Both the position numbers and the translations under genes were made by a program. DNA of 12,887 nt from JBBRLG01 sp038231495 (GTDB lineage: Bacteria > Planctomycetota > Planctomycetia > Gemmatales > Gemmataceae): the NCBI GenBank assembly GCA_038231495.1, contig JBBRLG010000170.1, positions 1-12,887 on the forward strand. The letters run 5' to 3'. A model generated the notes under the pieces. It had not been told where the DNA came from and ran no database searches. It was given only the letters and a program-made list of their open reading frames with translations. This document shows positions 1 through 7,300 of the stretch, piece after piece (within the stretch, counting starts at the first letter, position 1; the number at the start of each line of letters is the position of its first letter).

Positions 1-110
1 CGGGAATATCGTCACGACCGCCAGCCAAGTGCCGTGGCCCCTGTCCCAGTCTGTTTTACCCAAAGGCTTGGTGTAATACGACTTAACCTTCGTTACACAC
101 GGAGCAGCTT

Positions 111-140
111 GTCAACCCCAAAGGAAGTTCCTGGGGCGGC
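111..140 (-). repeat. Copy 1 of a dispersed repeat found 3' of minus-strand genes
   Basis: Positions 124-140 are identical over 17 bp (GAAGTTCCTGGGGCGGC) to positions 3505-3521, in the same orientation. Weaker similarity runs outward to about 111 here and 3494 there (both begin GTCA) and on through the following GTGC. This copy starts 7 bp beyond the stop codon of the aspartic protease gene. A 17-bp exact match is unlikely by chance in a window this size. The function is unknown. Confidence 0.55.
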
Positions 141-146
141 CGTGCC

Positions 147-518
147 TCAGGGGTGCGGAAGAATTTCTACCAAACCGCCCGGCACCACCTCGATTACCAA
201 CTTGTGGCCCGCCAACAGACGCATTCCCAACAGCGGCTCGTTGCCGAGTTCGTACACCAGAACCGCCCGCCAAGTTCCGCCCCACTCCACCTCCGCGGCA
301 CAAATGTCGAACTGCCGAACCGACCCATCCGCCAGCACTGCTGTACCGCCCGTCTGTCGAGCGAGGCCCAGGGCGGTCACTGTCGCCGCCGGCAGCGTCC
401 GGGACGATGTGAAACCGGAATCGACGATTGCGTCCACGTCCGACTCGACCCCGCCAGGGCCGCGCACTCGCAGACACACGACCGCCTCGTGACGGGCGTT
501 CACGACGCCTCGGATCAT
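147..518 (-). CDS. Clan AA (retropepsin-like) aspartic protease, DTGF-type family
   Basis: A 123-residue single-domain aspartic protease of the retropepsin fold, of the kind that acts as a homodimer. The catalytic signature is D33-S-G-F-T, matching the D(T/S)GF form of the AF_0612-like clan AA family. The typical second half follows: a hydrophobic strand with 'VLADGSVRQF', then 'LLGMRLL' (about 96-102), equivalent to the retropepsin 'LLGMdfL' motif. There is no signal peptide or membrane segment, so it is probably cytoplasmic. I chose the ATG at 518 because it overlaps the TGA of the upstream gene as ATGA, a translational-coupling arrangement. An ATG at 539 would add 7 residues. The substrate is unknown. 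The tight coupling with the upstream small protein suggests the two act together, possibly as a protease and its partner or substrate. The family call is firm; the role is not. Confidence 0.8.
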   Translation of the reverse strand: MIRGVVNARHEAVVCLRVRGPGGVESDVDAIVDSGFTSSRTLPAATVTALGLARQTGGTAVLADGSVRQFDICAAEVEWGGTWRAVLVYELGNEPLLGMRLLAGHKLVIEVVPGGLVEILPHP

Positions 519-775
519 CGGCCCACCCCGATCCGGCATGTTGTCGGGTAGCCGGCGCGCATCAGCCAGATATCGGTCGCCGGTTTCCGCGACCGCAAGC
601 GCGCGACGGCCGCATAGTCGTCCTCGTCAATTTCGTAGTCGCCGGTCTCGACATCGATGGCGACGAATTTGCCGTCATCCTCCGGCCGGAGCGCCGGCCG
701 CACTTGCCGGTCGAAGACATTTCCCCCGAGACTGGCGAGTTCATCCAGGCTACGGCGCGGTTTGGTTGTAGGCAC
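515..775 (-). CDS. Small conserved partner of the clan AA protease, function unknown
   Basis: An 86-residue soluble, acidic protein. It begins 'PTTKPRRSLDELASLGG' and contains a compact conserved-looking core with 'GKFVAIDVETGDYEIDEDD', followed by 'AVARLRSRKPATDIWLMRAG' and 'TTCRIG'. From memory, proteins with this core occur beside clan AA proteases in cyanobacteria and planctomycetes, but I cannot name a characterised function. The GTG at 775 is preferred because GAGAGGA lies 7 nt upstream. An ATG at 811 (98 residues) has no visible ribosome site, and a TTG at 898 falls in the tandem repeat. Its stop overlaps the protease start by 4 bp, so the two are almost certainly co-translated. The order (small protein first, enzyme second) resembles toxin-antitoxin operons, but no toxin activity can be claimed. 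Confidence 0.7.
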   Translation of the reverse strand: MPTTKPRRSLDELASLGGNVFDRQVRPALRPEDDGKFVAIDVETGDYEIDEDDYAAVARLRSRKPATDIWLMRAGYPTTCRIGVGR

Positions 776-781
776 GGTAGA

Positions 782-788
782 TCCTCTC
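782..788 (-). promoter_or_regulatory. Ribosome binding site deciding the GTG start at 775
   Basis: GAGAGGA on the minus strand, with a 7-nt spacer to the GTG at 775. No comparable site precedes the in-frame ATG at 811, so the shorter start is preferred. Confidence 0.5.
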
Positions 789-879
789 GGTGGCTTGATG
801 GGCACCTTCATTATATCGCACACGGCGACCTCGCGCGAAACCGTAATGCGGCCCCGGTCAACTGCATCCGTTCGTTCAA

Positions 880-991
880 CCGTGCTATCTGTCCTCAAAA
901 CGAGCTGCGTTCTCTTTTCTGTTCCCGGCCGTGCTATCTGTCCTCAAAACGAGCTGCGTTCTCTTTTTCTGTTCCCTCTTTTCTGTTCCCG
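880..991. repeat. 49-bp tandem duplication plus partial third unit
   Basis: Two near-identical units at 880-928 and 929-978 begin CCGTGCTATCTGTCCTCAAA and end in a T-rich tail with CTGTTCCC. The second has one extra T. A partial third copy of the tail (TCTTTTCTGTTCCCG) follows at 977-991. The array lies in the gap of about 300 bp between the hicA stop and the protease pair, upstream of the latter. No gene is seen in that gap. The array could affect expression of the pair or could be a simple slippage duplication. Confidence 0.85.
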
Positions 992-1073
992 ATCTGACAC
1001 ACCGCCAAAGACGCGCAATCAAAAGCCTATGCCTGCTTCGATTTGCGCGTGGCCTCGAAACTCCGACGTGATC

Positions 1074-1292
1074 TCACGCGCTCAGCCATTCAGAGAGCGT
1101 GATTTCCGCCTGGCGCAGGATTCGCCGAATCAGGCCGGGATCGATCGCGCCGCCGTGGGGATTGGGAATCGTCACCCGCAAACCGCCTCGGCGCATCCAC
1201 TCGTGCTTGCCTCCCGGAAACGGCCCTTCAAAGCCCAGCGCCTTCAGCTTGCGGACCAGTTCACGTCTTGATACGGGTTTGAGGCTGGGCAC
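1074..1292 (-). CDS. hicA: HicA-type mRNA interferase toxin
   Basis: A 72-residue HicA/YcfA-like protein with a double-stranded-RNA-binding-like fold. HicA proteins cleave mRNA and are neutralised by HicB. Visible features are the N-terminal 'SRRELVRKLKALGF' helix, the loop 'GGKHEWMRRGG' carrying the catalytic His, then 'RVTIPNPHGG' and a C-terminal helix 'LIRRILRQAEITLSEWL'. The order and length fit the family. I chose the GTG at 1292 because AAGGAGG sits 7 nt upstream and the product then begins 'PSLKPVSRRELV'. An ATG at 1337 would add a non-conserved tail. The start lies 32 bp inside the end of hicB, so the antitoxin gene is upstream and the two are coupled. No disruption is visible; the pair looks functional. 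Confidence 0.88.
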   Translation of the reverse strand: MPSLKPVSRRELVRKLKALGFEGPFPGGKHEWMRRGGLRVTIPNPHGGAIDPGLIRRILRQAEITLSEWLSA

Positions 1293-1572
1293 GTTTAGGC
1301 CTCCTTGGCTCCGCGGTAATGGCCAAACGGCAGCCATTCACCACCGGCGGGTCTTCGCCGCTGCGCAGTCCAGACAGCAGCCAAACCTCGATGGCATCCA
1401 CGAGGTTCGCGCGTGCCTCCTCGAAGGTGGTCCCTTGCGTCACGCAGCCAGGCAAATCGGGCGCCTCAGCCACGATCACATCGAGCTGTTCCCCCTTTTC
1501 ATACACGGCATTCTTGAGGATCTCGGCAACGTAGTCCGCAAGGCTGCCGTGGCGGGGAGATTTTTCGCGCAT
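1261..1572 (-). CDS. hicB: HicB-family antitoxin
   Basis: A 103-residue HicB-like antitoxin, the partner of the adjacent hicA. The partial RNase-H-like core is clear: a strand 'QLDVIVAEAPDLPGCVTQG', then the helix 'TFEEARANLVDAIEVWL'. 'PDLPGC-T-G' is the hallmark of the family. The residues before the core (about 1-28) are longer than in minimal HicB, and no separate ribbon-helix-helix domain is obvious after it. The C-terminal tail is basic and proline-rich. The ATG at 1572 is supported by AGGAGG with an 8-nt spacer (1581-1586). HicB proteins normally bind HicA and repress their own promoter. A candidate -10 (TAAAAT, 1605-1610) lies just upstream. Confidence 0.85.
   Translation of the reverse strand: MREKSPRHGSLADYVAEILKNAVYEKGEQLDVIVAEAPDLPGCVTQGTTFEEARANLVDAIEVWLLSGLRSGEDPPVVNGCRLAITAEPRRPKRAQPQTRIKT
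1300..1306 (-). promoter_or_regulatory. Strong ribosome binding site inside hicB that sets the hicA start
   Basis: AAGGAGG on the minus strand with a 7-nt spacer to the GTG at 1292. It lies within the hicB reading frame, which gives hicA its own initiation signal as well as coupling. Confidence 0.8.
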
Positions 1573-1604
1573 GAACGGAACCTCCTGAACTCTTTGATTC
1601 GGGG

Positions 1605-1610
1605 ATTTTA
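1605..1610 (-). promoter_or_regulatory. Candidate -10 element for hicBA
   Basis: TAAAAT on the minus strand, about 19 nt before the AGGAGG of hicB, in an AT-rich pocket of otherwise GC-rich sequence. No convincing -35 at 16-18 nt spacing was found (TTGGTC lies at only 14 nt), so the call is weak. Confidence 0.3.
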
Positions 1611-1619
1611 TCTCGGTGC

Positions 1620-1989
1620 CGAACGACCAAGCTCACCTGCCCGGCCCGCTCAGGTGACTCTGAACCTGGAAAAGCCGTCATGCGGGCCGGCTCAGGTGCA
1701 GCGTTTGGTTCATTTTCTGTGGCGTTCCGCCGCGCCTGCGTGCCGGGAACTTGGGCCGAGAATATCCTACCCCTCAGCCCGGCGTGTGTCCCCGTATTGT
1801 CTGTGGGGCTTCGCGTTTTCTCGCTCGGCCCGTTGGTTCGACTGGGGCGGGGGGCGTTTTCGGCCCTTTCGTCTGGTGACGGCCGCGCTCTTCGCCGAGG
1901 GCGGCCGATCCCGTTGGGACGGCTGGTATCCGTGCCGACCCCCCTTCGCCGGGCCTCTCACCCTTCTCCGTTCCATTCTCGAGGTTCCC
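1620..1989 (+). ncRNA. Candidate IS110 leader / bridge RNA region with long imperfect hairpin
   Basis: This stretch of about 370 nt upstream of the transposase has no convincing protein. IS110-group elements encode a structured bridge RNA in the non-coding end upstream of the recombinase, and this region has the right place and size. Near its left edge is a long imperfect inverted repeat: CACCTG then CCGGCCCG (1634-1648) pairs with CGGGCCGG then CAGGTG (1683-1698) around a 34-nt loop. A nested TCACCTG/CAGGTGA pair lies at 1633-1639 and 1651-1657. Neither target- nor donor-binding loops could be assigned without the element ends. The hairpin might instead be an operator for the divergent hicBA operon. 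Confidence 0.3.
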
Positions 1990-3384
1990 GTGTCCGCCGT
2001 CAACCATGCTGCCGAAATCGCCGCCCTGCCTGTCGCCAACCCCCACGCCGCCGGCATTGCTGTCGGCGATGCCTCCCCCTGGGTCTGCGTCGAACGCTGC
2101 CCCGATGGCTCCGACACCGTCCGCGAGTTCCCCGCCCCCACCCCCGGACTGCGGCAACTCGTCGCCTGGCTCAAACTCTGCGCCGTCACCCCCACCGCCC
2201 GGGAGGCCAGCGGTGTCTACGGCCACGTCCTGTTCCTCACCCTGCTCGAGGCCGGCTTCCACGTCGTCACCCCCTCGCCCAAGTTCACCCGCCAGATCCA
2301 GGGCCGTCCCAAGACCGACAAACGCGATTGCCAGTGGATCCAGCGTCTGCACCGCCACGGGCGGTTGCCGCCCCTCTTCCAGCCCGACGAGGCCACCCAG
2401 ACCCTGCGCGATTACGTCCGCCAGCGTGCCAACCTGGTGCGGCTCAGCGGCCAGCCCATCCAACGCCTGCAGAAGGCACTGGAGTCGATGAACCGCAAGC
2501 TCACCAACGTGCTGGGCGACGTGACCGGTGTCACGGGCCTGAAGAGCATTCGTGCCATCCCGGCAGGCGAACGCGACCCCCCGGTGCTGGCCAAGCTCCG
2601 CGACCGTCGTTGCAAGCACTCGCTTGCCGAGATTGCCGTGGCCCTGGATGGCCGCTACCGCGCCGAGTAGCTGTGCGAATTGCGTTGTTGCCTGGCAATG
2701 GGGGAGAAGTACCCGGAGGTGATCGCCGAATTCGACGACCCGATCGCAACGCACCTGAAGACGCTGCAGCGGCAGAGCGCGTTGCCGCCGCTGCCGCCCA
2801 AGCAACGCGTGCGTGGCCGCAAGCCGCACGACCCGAGGTTCGACGTGCGGACGGCGTTGTACCTGGCGACGGGGGTGGACCGCACCGCCATCGCGGGCAG
2901 CGACGAGAGCCACGCCCTGACGCGGGTCAGCGCGTTGGGCAGCGACTTCACGAAGTGGCCGACGGTGAAGCCCTTCAGCAGTTGGCTGGGTCTGTGCCCG
3001 AACTTCCAGAAGACGGGCGGGAAGGTGAAGTCGAGCCGGACGCGACGCGGCAAGGGACGGGCGGCGCACGCGCTGCGTCTGGCGGCGGGGAGCCTGCTGG
3101 GGAGTAAGGGTGCCTTGGGGGCGTACCTGCGGCGGCAGCGATCCCGGTTGGGCGCGCCCAAGGCGATCACGGCGACGGCACCCAAGCTCGGTCGGATCGT
3201 CTACCACCGGATGCGCTTTGGCGAAGCCTATGTGAAGCGGACGGAGGAGGCGTACGCGCAGGAGGTGCGCGAGCGTCAGGAAAGGCAGTTGCACCGACGT
3301 GCCAGAGAGTTGGGTTTCGAGGTGAAGCGGCTCGAACCGCAGGCGGAAGCGGCGAGCGCGGTGTGCGAAGGCACGGGGAGGGGA
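1990..3384 (+). pseudogene. IS110-family transposase, interrupted by an in-frame amber codon
   Basis: The GTG at 1990 opens 226 residues of an N-terminal DEDD (RuvC-like) domain. A TAG at 2668-2670 interrupts it, and the same frame then continues without any shift into the C-terminal Transposase_20 domain (about 465 codons in total, normal for the family). Recognisable segments include 'PKFTRQIQGRPKTDKRDCQW' in the DEDD domain and 'SWLGLCPNF..TGGK', 'SSRTRRGKGRAAHALRLAA' and 'RLGAPKAITATAPKL' in the C-terminal half, including the region of the conserved Ser nucleophile. The usual first Asp ('GID') appears as Ala ('AGIAVGD'). No stop follows the natural C-terminus near 3381 and the frame runs to 3720. 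A GGA at 3382 could be a mutated TGA. Leu-to-Arg, His-to-Pro and Ile-to-Ser changes at positions usually conserved also point to decay. I consider it inactive; two separate polypeptides or amber readthrough are less likely. Confidence 0.85.
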
Positions 3385-3493
3385 TCGGTCAGAGGTCGCC
3401 TGGGGAGGGTAAAACGAGTCGATAAAAACGAAGACCGCGGCGGCCCGTGGCCTGCGGTGCGCGCCGACAGTCTGAAGGCCATCAGAAGATCAA

Positions 3494-3521
3494 GTCATCC
3501 CGAAGAAGTTCCTGGGGCGGC
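3494..3521 (-). repeat. Copy 2 of the dispersed repeat, supplying the end of a gene
   Basis: Shares 17 identical bp (3505-3521) with 124-140 and weaker flanking similarity. On the minus strand it forms the last codons and the TGA of the small TPR-like gene. That gene's C-terminus ('APGTSSG') is therefore repeat-derived and may replace a native end. Confidence 0.55.
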
Positions 3522-3941
3522 GTGCTTCGACTCCGCGACCAACTCCGCCCACGACGCCCGATCCGACTCGTCGCCTTCGGGTAGCTCGCGCTCGCAGGCC
3601 GACAACTCCGCGGCCGCCTCCGCCGGACGGCCCAACTCCAACAGCACCCGTGCCAGGGATAGCCGGATGCTGAGCGTCGGAAGGTCGTGCGCAGACGCGA
3701 TACCGGCCGCTCGCCGGTAAAGCGCGACACGTTCGCCGTCGTCCTCGGCGAAGTCGGCCTCCGTCTCCAGCAACACCGGGTGGTCGCCGTGCCGCGCCCG
3801 CAGGCCGGTCAGCACGTCGAGCAGTCCTATCAAGTGCGAGGCCCGAAGTACCGGGTCGTCGGCCAACCCGGCGTTGACGACGGGCAGGGCGGCGTCCTTC
3901 ACGGCCGCCCACTCGGCCTCGGTGAATGGGAACACCTCCAC
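3495..3941 (-). CDS. Small TPR-like protein of a planctomycete family
   Basis: A soluble, mostly helical protein of 149 residues. It starts 'EVFPFTEAEWAAVKDAALPVV', then has paired helices: 'DPVLRASHLIGLLDVLTGLRARHG', 'ETEADFAEDDGERVALYRRAA', and 'LSIRLSLARVLLELGRPAEAAAELSACERELP'. The last has the A/G/L spacing of a tetratricopeptide repeat. I recall similar proteins as hypothetical proteins in Gemmataceae; no function is known to me. The GTG at 3941 is preferred because AGAGGG lies 9 nt upstream and it gives the compact 'VEVFPF' start. A TTG at 3968 is the alternative. The last residues come from a dispersed repeat, so the C-terminus may be altered. Its nearest upstream gene on the same strand ends at 4306, across a 364-bp gap full of hairpins, so separate transcription is likely. 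Confidence 0.7.
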   Translation of the reverse strand: MEVFPFTEAEWAAVKDAALPVVNAGLADDPVLRASHLIGLLDVLTGLRARHGDHPVLLETEADFAEDDGERVALYRRAAGIASAHDLPTLSIRLSLARVLLELGRPAEAAAELSACERELPEGDESDRASWAELVAESKHAAPGTSSG

Positions 3942-4187
3942 GCCACGAAGCCCTCTGCCGCCGAACAATCTAATTCTGCAACACTGCGTTGGATATTACC
4001 CACGGCGAAGGAGTCTGGAAAGGGAAAAAGTGCCAGTGCCGATGCGGAGTTACGGCAACATCTCGCCCCTATTCCACTTGCAAATTCTTGCGCTGCGCGG
4101 CATGAAACGGCGAACGCAGCGCGGCGCTATACTATTCGGCAAAAACCAGCACCTCTCGCGTTCTCCAGTCCGCACAGAAAAGAAGTT

Positions 4188-4275
4188 TAAGCCCCTCCGG
4201 GGATTAATGGATATTTGAGACCGTTGTTACCAGGGGCTACCGCCCCTGGCTATTAACTTTCGCCCCTTCGAGGCT
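4188..4275. repeat. Triple-hairpin REP-like element
   Basis: Three GC hairpins are spaced across 88 bp of AT-richer sequence. They are CCCC/GGGG (4192-4202), a perfect 8-bp stem CCAGGGGC/GCCCCTGG with loop TACC (4230-4249), and an imperfect GCC..GGC stem around CTTCG (4262-4274). The layout matches a repeat I remember as widespread between planctomycete genes, here by recollection only. The rest of the gap from 3942 to 4305 holds no gene I can support. Confidence 0.6.
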
Positions 4276-4294
4276 AAAATCCGGTGACGCCGGA
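4276..4294 (-). terminator. Likely terminator of the giant surface-protein gene
   Basis: On the minus strand, 11 nt after the TGA at 4306-4308, TCCGG and CCGGA (4294-4280) form a 5-bp stem around a 5-nt loop and are followed directly by TTTT. The stem is short for an intrinsic terminator, but placement is right and the hairpin cluster downstream could reinforce it. Confidence 0.4.
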
Positions 4295-4305
4295 GGCCAT
4301 CAGGC

Positions 4306-7300
4306 TCACGCCGTCAGGCCGGCGGTTACCAACGTGACGTACTCCGTCGAAACCAGGATGCCCACGGCGGCCGTCTCCGGCGAACCACTGTTGCGCAGAC
4401 TCATCGCCCAGAACGGCAACTGGTAGTCCGCCCAGATTGGCACCGTCGGCACCGGCTCGCCGGGACGGTGCAGGTAATCCAGATAGTACGCATTGACGAT
4501 CCGCAATAGCGACTGGTCCGAATTGATGAAGTCCTGCGCTACGCGCGTGCGGTCCAGCGCGCCGCCCGGCAACCGTTCGTCCAGCGGCGCGAACGCCTTG
4601 CCGTTCAGCGTCAGGTTGTTCGAGTTGGTGTTGGCGACGCCCAGCGTCGAGAACAGGCTTTGCACGTAGGCCAAGTCGCTGAACTTGCCCTGGTATTCGC
4701 TCGAACCCAGGAAGCCCGCCACCACCTGCAACTCGGTCACCGCGCCGGTCCGCAGCGCGTTCACCCAGAACTGGTTTTCGTTGACCTTGGTGCCGTCGGC
4801 GGCCGTCGTCACGTTCGCCGACCGGTTCAGGAACTCGTGGTAGTAGCTATCGACTTCACGGCCGCGGTGTTCCGCCGATTCCCAGACGCCCTGGCCGACC
4901 TTCGCCCGCGCCGCCGCCGGGTCGTCGGGCAGGCTGCCCAGGACCGACAACCAGAATTGCGTCTCCGAGACGGTGCGGCCGGACGGGTCGGTCGTGGTGC
5001 CCGGCTCGCGGCCCAGGAGCGTGCGGTACAGGGCTTTCACGTAAGCGGTGGCGGCGTCCGGCGACGGCGTGCCCGCTGAGATGAACAACGGCGTTACGGG
5101 CGTCGTCGGCAACTCGGCCACGTCCTGCCCGGTCTGGTCGAGGCCCGCCAGGGTGACAGTGAGCATGTTCCCCGTCGGGCCGGTAAAGGCACCGGTCCCC
5201 GCCGGGACCAGCACGCGCACGCGGAAGGTGCCGGGGGCCAGGCCGGGGAAGGTGTAGGCCCCCTGGGTGTCGGTGATGACGATCGGCTCGCCGATGTCCG
5301 CGATGCCGTTGTTGTTAAGGTCCAGCAAGACGGTCTGGAATGGCAGCGGCGGGTCGTTCGCGTCCCGGAAGCCGTTGCCGTTGGTGTCGAGGAAAACCGT
5401 CCCCTTGATCGCGGCGGGCGGCGTGAAGGTGACGGTGGCGGTCCCGGAGGCCGGGTTGGTGTTGCCGGCCGTGTCGCGGGCCGCGCCGGGGGCCACGAAG
5501 ACGGCGACGGTGCCGCCCACGGTCAACCCGTCCACGCTGACGAAGTACGTCGTGCCGCTGCCCGTGACCGCGACGGTGCCGCCGGGCGCGGTGCCGACGA
5601 GCCGGATGCCGAGGAAGCTGAAGCCCGTCACCGGCTTGCTGAACACCACGCGGAACTGGATCGGTGCCGTGAGGGTCGGGTTCTGTTGGCCCGGCGCGGG
5701 GGTGATAGTCGCCACGACCGGCGCGACGAGATCGATGGTCCAGGTGTACGAGGTCGGCGCAGAGACGTTGCCGGCCTGATCGACGGCCCGCACCGCGAAG
5801 GTGTGCGTCCCGGCGATCAAGCCGCTGTAGCCCTGCGGGCTGACGGCGGGGGCAAAGGTGCTGCCGTCCAGGCTTACCTGATACAGCAGGTTGTCGGGCG
5901 TCGTGACGTTGTCGGTGGCGCTGAACGTAAAGGCCGGCGCGGTGTCGTTGCTGACCGGCGCGGGTGCCGAGCGGATGCCCACCGTGGGCGCGGCGGTGTC
6001 AAAGGTGAACGTCGCTACGGCGGCGGTCGTCGCGGCGTTGCCGGCCTGGTCGGTGGGCCGGCTCTGCACGGTGTAGACGTGGCCGTTGGTCAGGTTGCCG
6101 GCGGCAAAGGCGTAGGTCCAGGTGCCGCCGCCCAGCGTGGCCGCGTTGAAGACCGGCGTGGCACTGGCGAAGGCGGTGCCGTTCCAGTACTGGCTGGTCG
6201 TGGCGTCGAGGATGCTGACGCCCACCGACGCCACGCCGGAGCCGCCGGCGTTGTCCTGGGCCGTGCCCGCGATCGCGCCCGGCCAGCCCGCGGTGTTGTA
6301 AAACGCCGCGGACGGGACAGTGATGGTGGAGGTCGGCACCGTGGCGTCGAACTGGAAGGTCTGGCCGACGCCGGGGGTCTCGGCGTTGCCGGCCACGTCG
6401 GTGGCCTTGCTCTGAACGGTGTAGCTGTGGCCGGCAGTCAACTTGCTGGCGACGAGAGCATAAGTCCAGGTGCCGGCGTTCAGCGTGGCCGCGTTGAAGA
6501 CCTTGGCGGCACTGGTGAAGGTGGTGCCGTTCCAGTACAGGTTGGTCGTGGTGTCGAGGATGGCGACGCCGACCGACGCCAGCCCGGAGCCGCCGGCGTT
6601 GTCCGCGGCGGTCCCGCTGATCGCACCCGCCCAGCCCGACGGGCCGTAGAAGGCGGCGCTCGGGAAAGTAAGGACAGACGCCGGCGCCACCGTGTCGAAG
6701 AGGAAAGTCTTGCCGGTGCCGGGGGTCTCGACGTTGTTGGCGCTGTCGGTGGCCTGGCTGCGGACGGTGTAGAAGTGGCCGTTGGTCAGGTTGGCCCCGG
6801 CGAAGGCGTACGTCCAGGTGCCGGCACCCAGCGTGGTGCCGTTAAAGACTTGCACGACGCTACTGAAGGCGGCACCGTTCCAGTACAGGTTGGCGGTCGC
6901 GTCCAGGATGGAGACGCCGACCGAGGTCACGCCGGGATTGCCCAGGCCGGGCGCGTCCGTGCCCGCGATCGTGCCCGTCCAGCCGGCAAGGTTGTACGCC
7001 GCGGCGCTGGGGAACGTGACGGTGGAGCTGGGCGGCTGCGGCACGGTGATCGTGTACGACGGCCCGACGAAGGGAGTAAAGGGCAACGTGACCTTGGGCG
7101 GCGCGGGGTACAGCACGTTGCCGCTGGCGTCCGTCACGCCGGTGGCGTTGGCCAGGGTCAGGCCGAGCGTGCCCTGGCCGGGCGTCGTGGCCTGGACCGT
7201 CCAGGTGGTGCCGCCGTCCAGGGAGGTCGGCGTGCCGAGGGTCGCGCCAGTGCTGGCGGTGCCGGTCAGCACGAAATTCGCGGCCGTCAGCCCCGAAATC

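Larger units (their letters stand above)
1615..3420 (+). mobile_element. Decayed IS110-family insertion element (ends not resolved)
   Basis: The element is defined by its transposase pseudogene (1990-3384) and about 370 nt of non-coding leader upstream. IS110 elements have no classical terminal inverted repeats and usually no target duplication, so the ends cannot be read from one copy. The limits given are estimates: the left just beyond the hicB promoter pocket, the right shortly after the apparent original end of the transposase. The nonsense codon and apparent loss of a catalytic Asp suggest it cannot move by itself. Confidence 0.6.

Noticed and set aside
1..110. Gene at the left edge
   Set aside because: No frame with recognisable content or a start signal was found.
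880..978. CRISPR array
   Set aside because: The two 49-bp units are directly adjacent with no unique spacers.
1774..3294. Long minus-strand frame opposite the IS110 transposase
   Set aside because: Composition is low-complexity (Gly/Arg/Gln) without family motifs; the plus strand encodes clear transposase domains.
3385..3720. C-terminal extension of the transposase to the next stop at 3720
   Set aside because: It runs through non-coding sequence and antisense to the small TPR-like gene; better explained by loss of the original stop.
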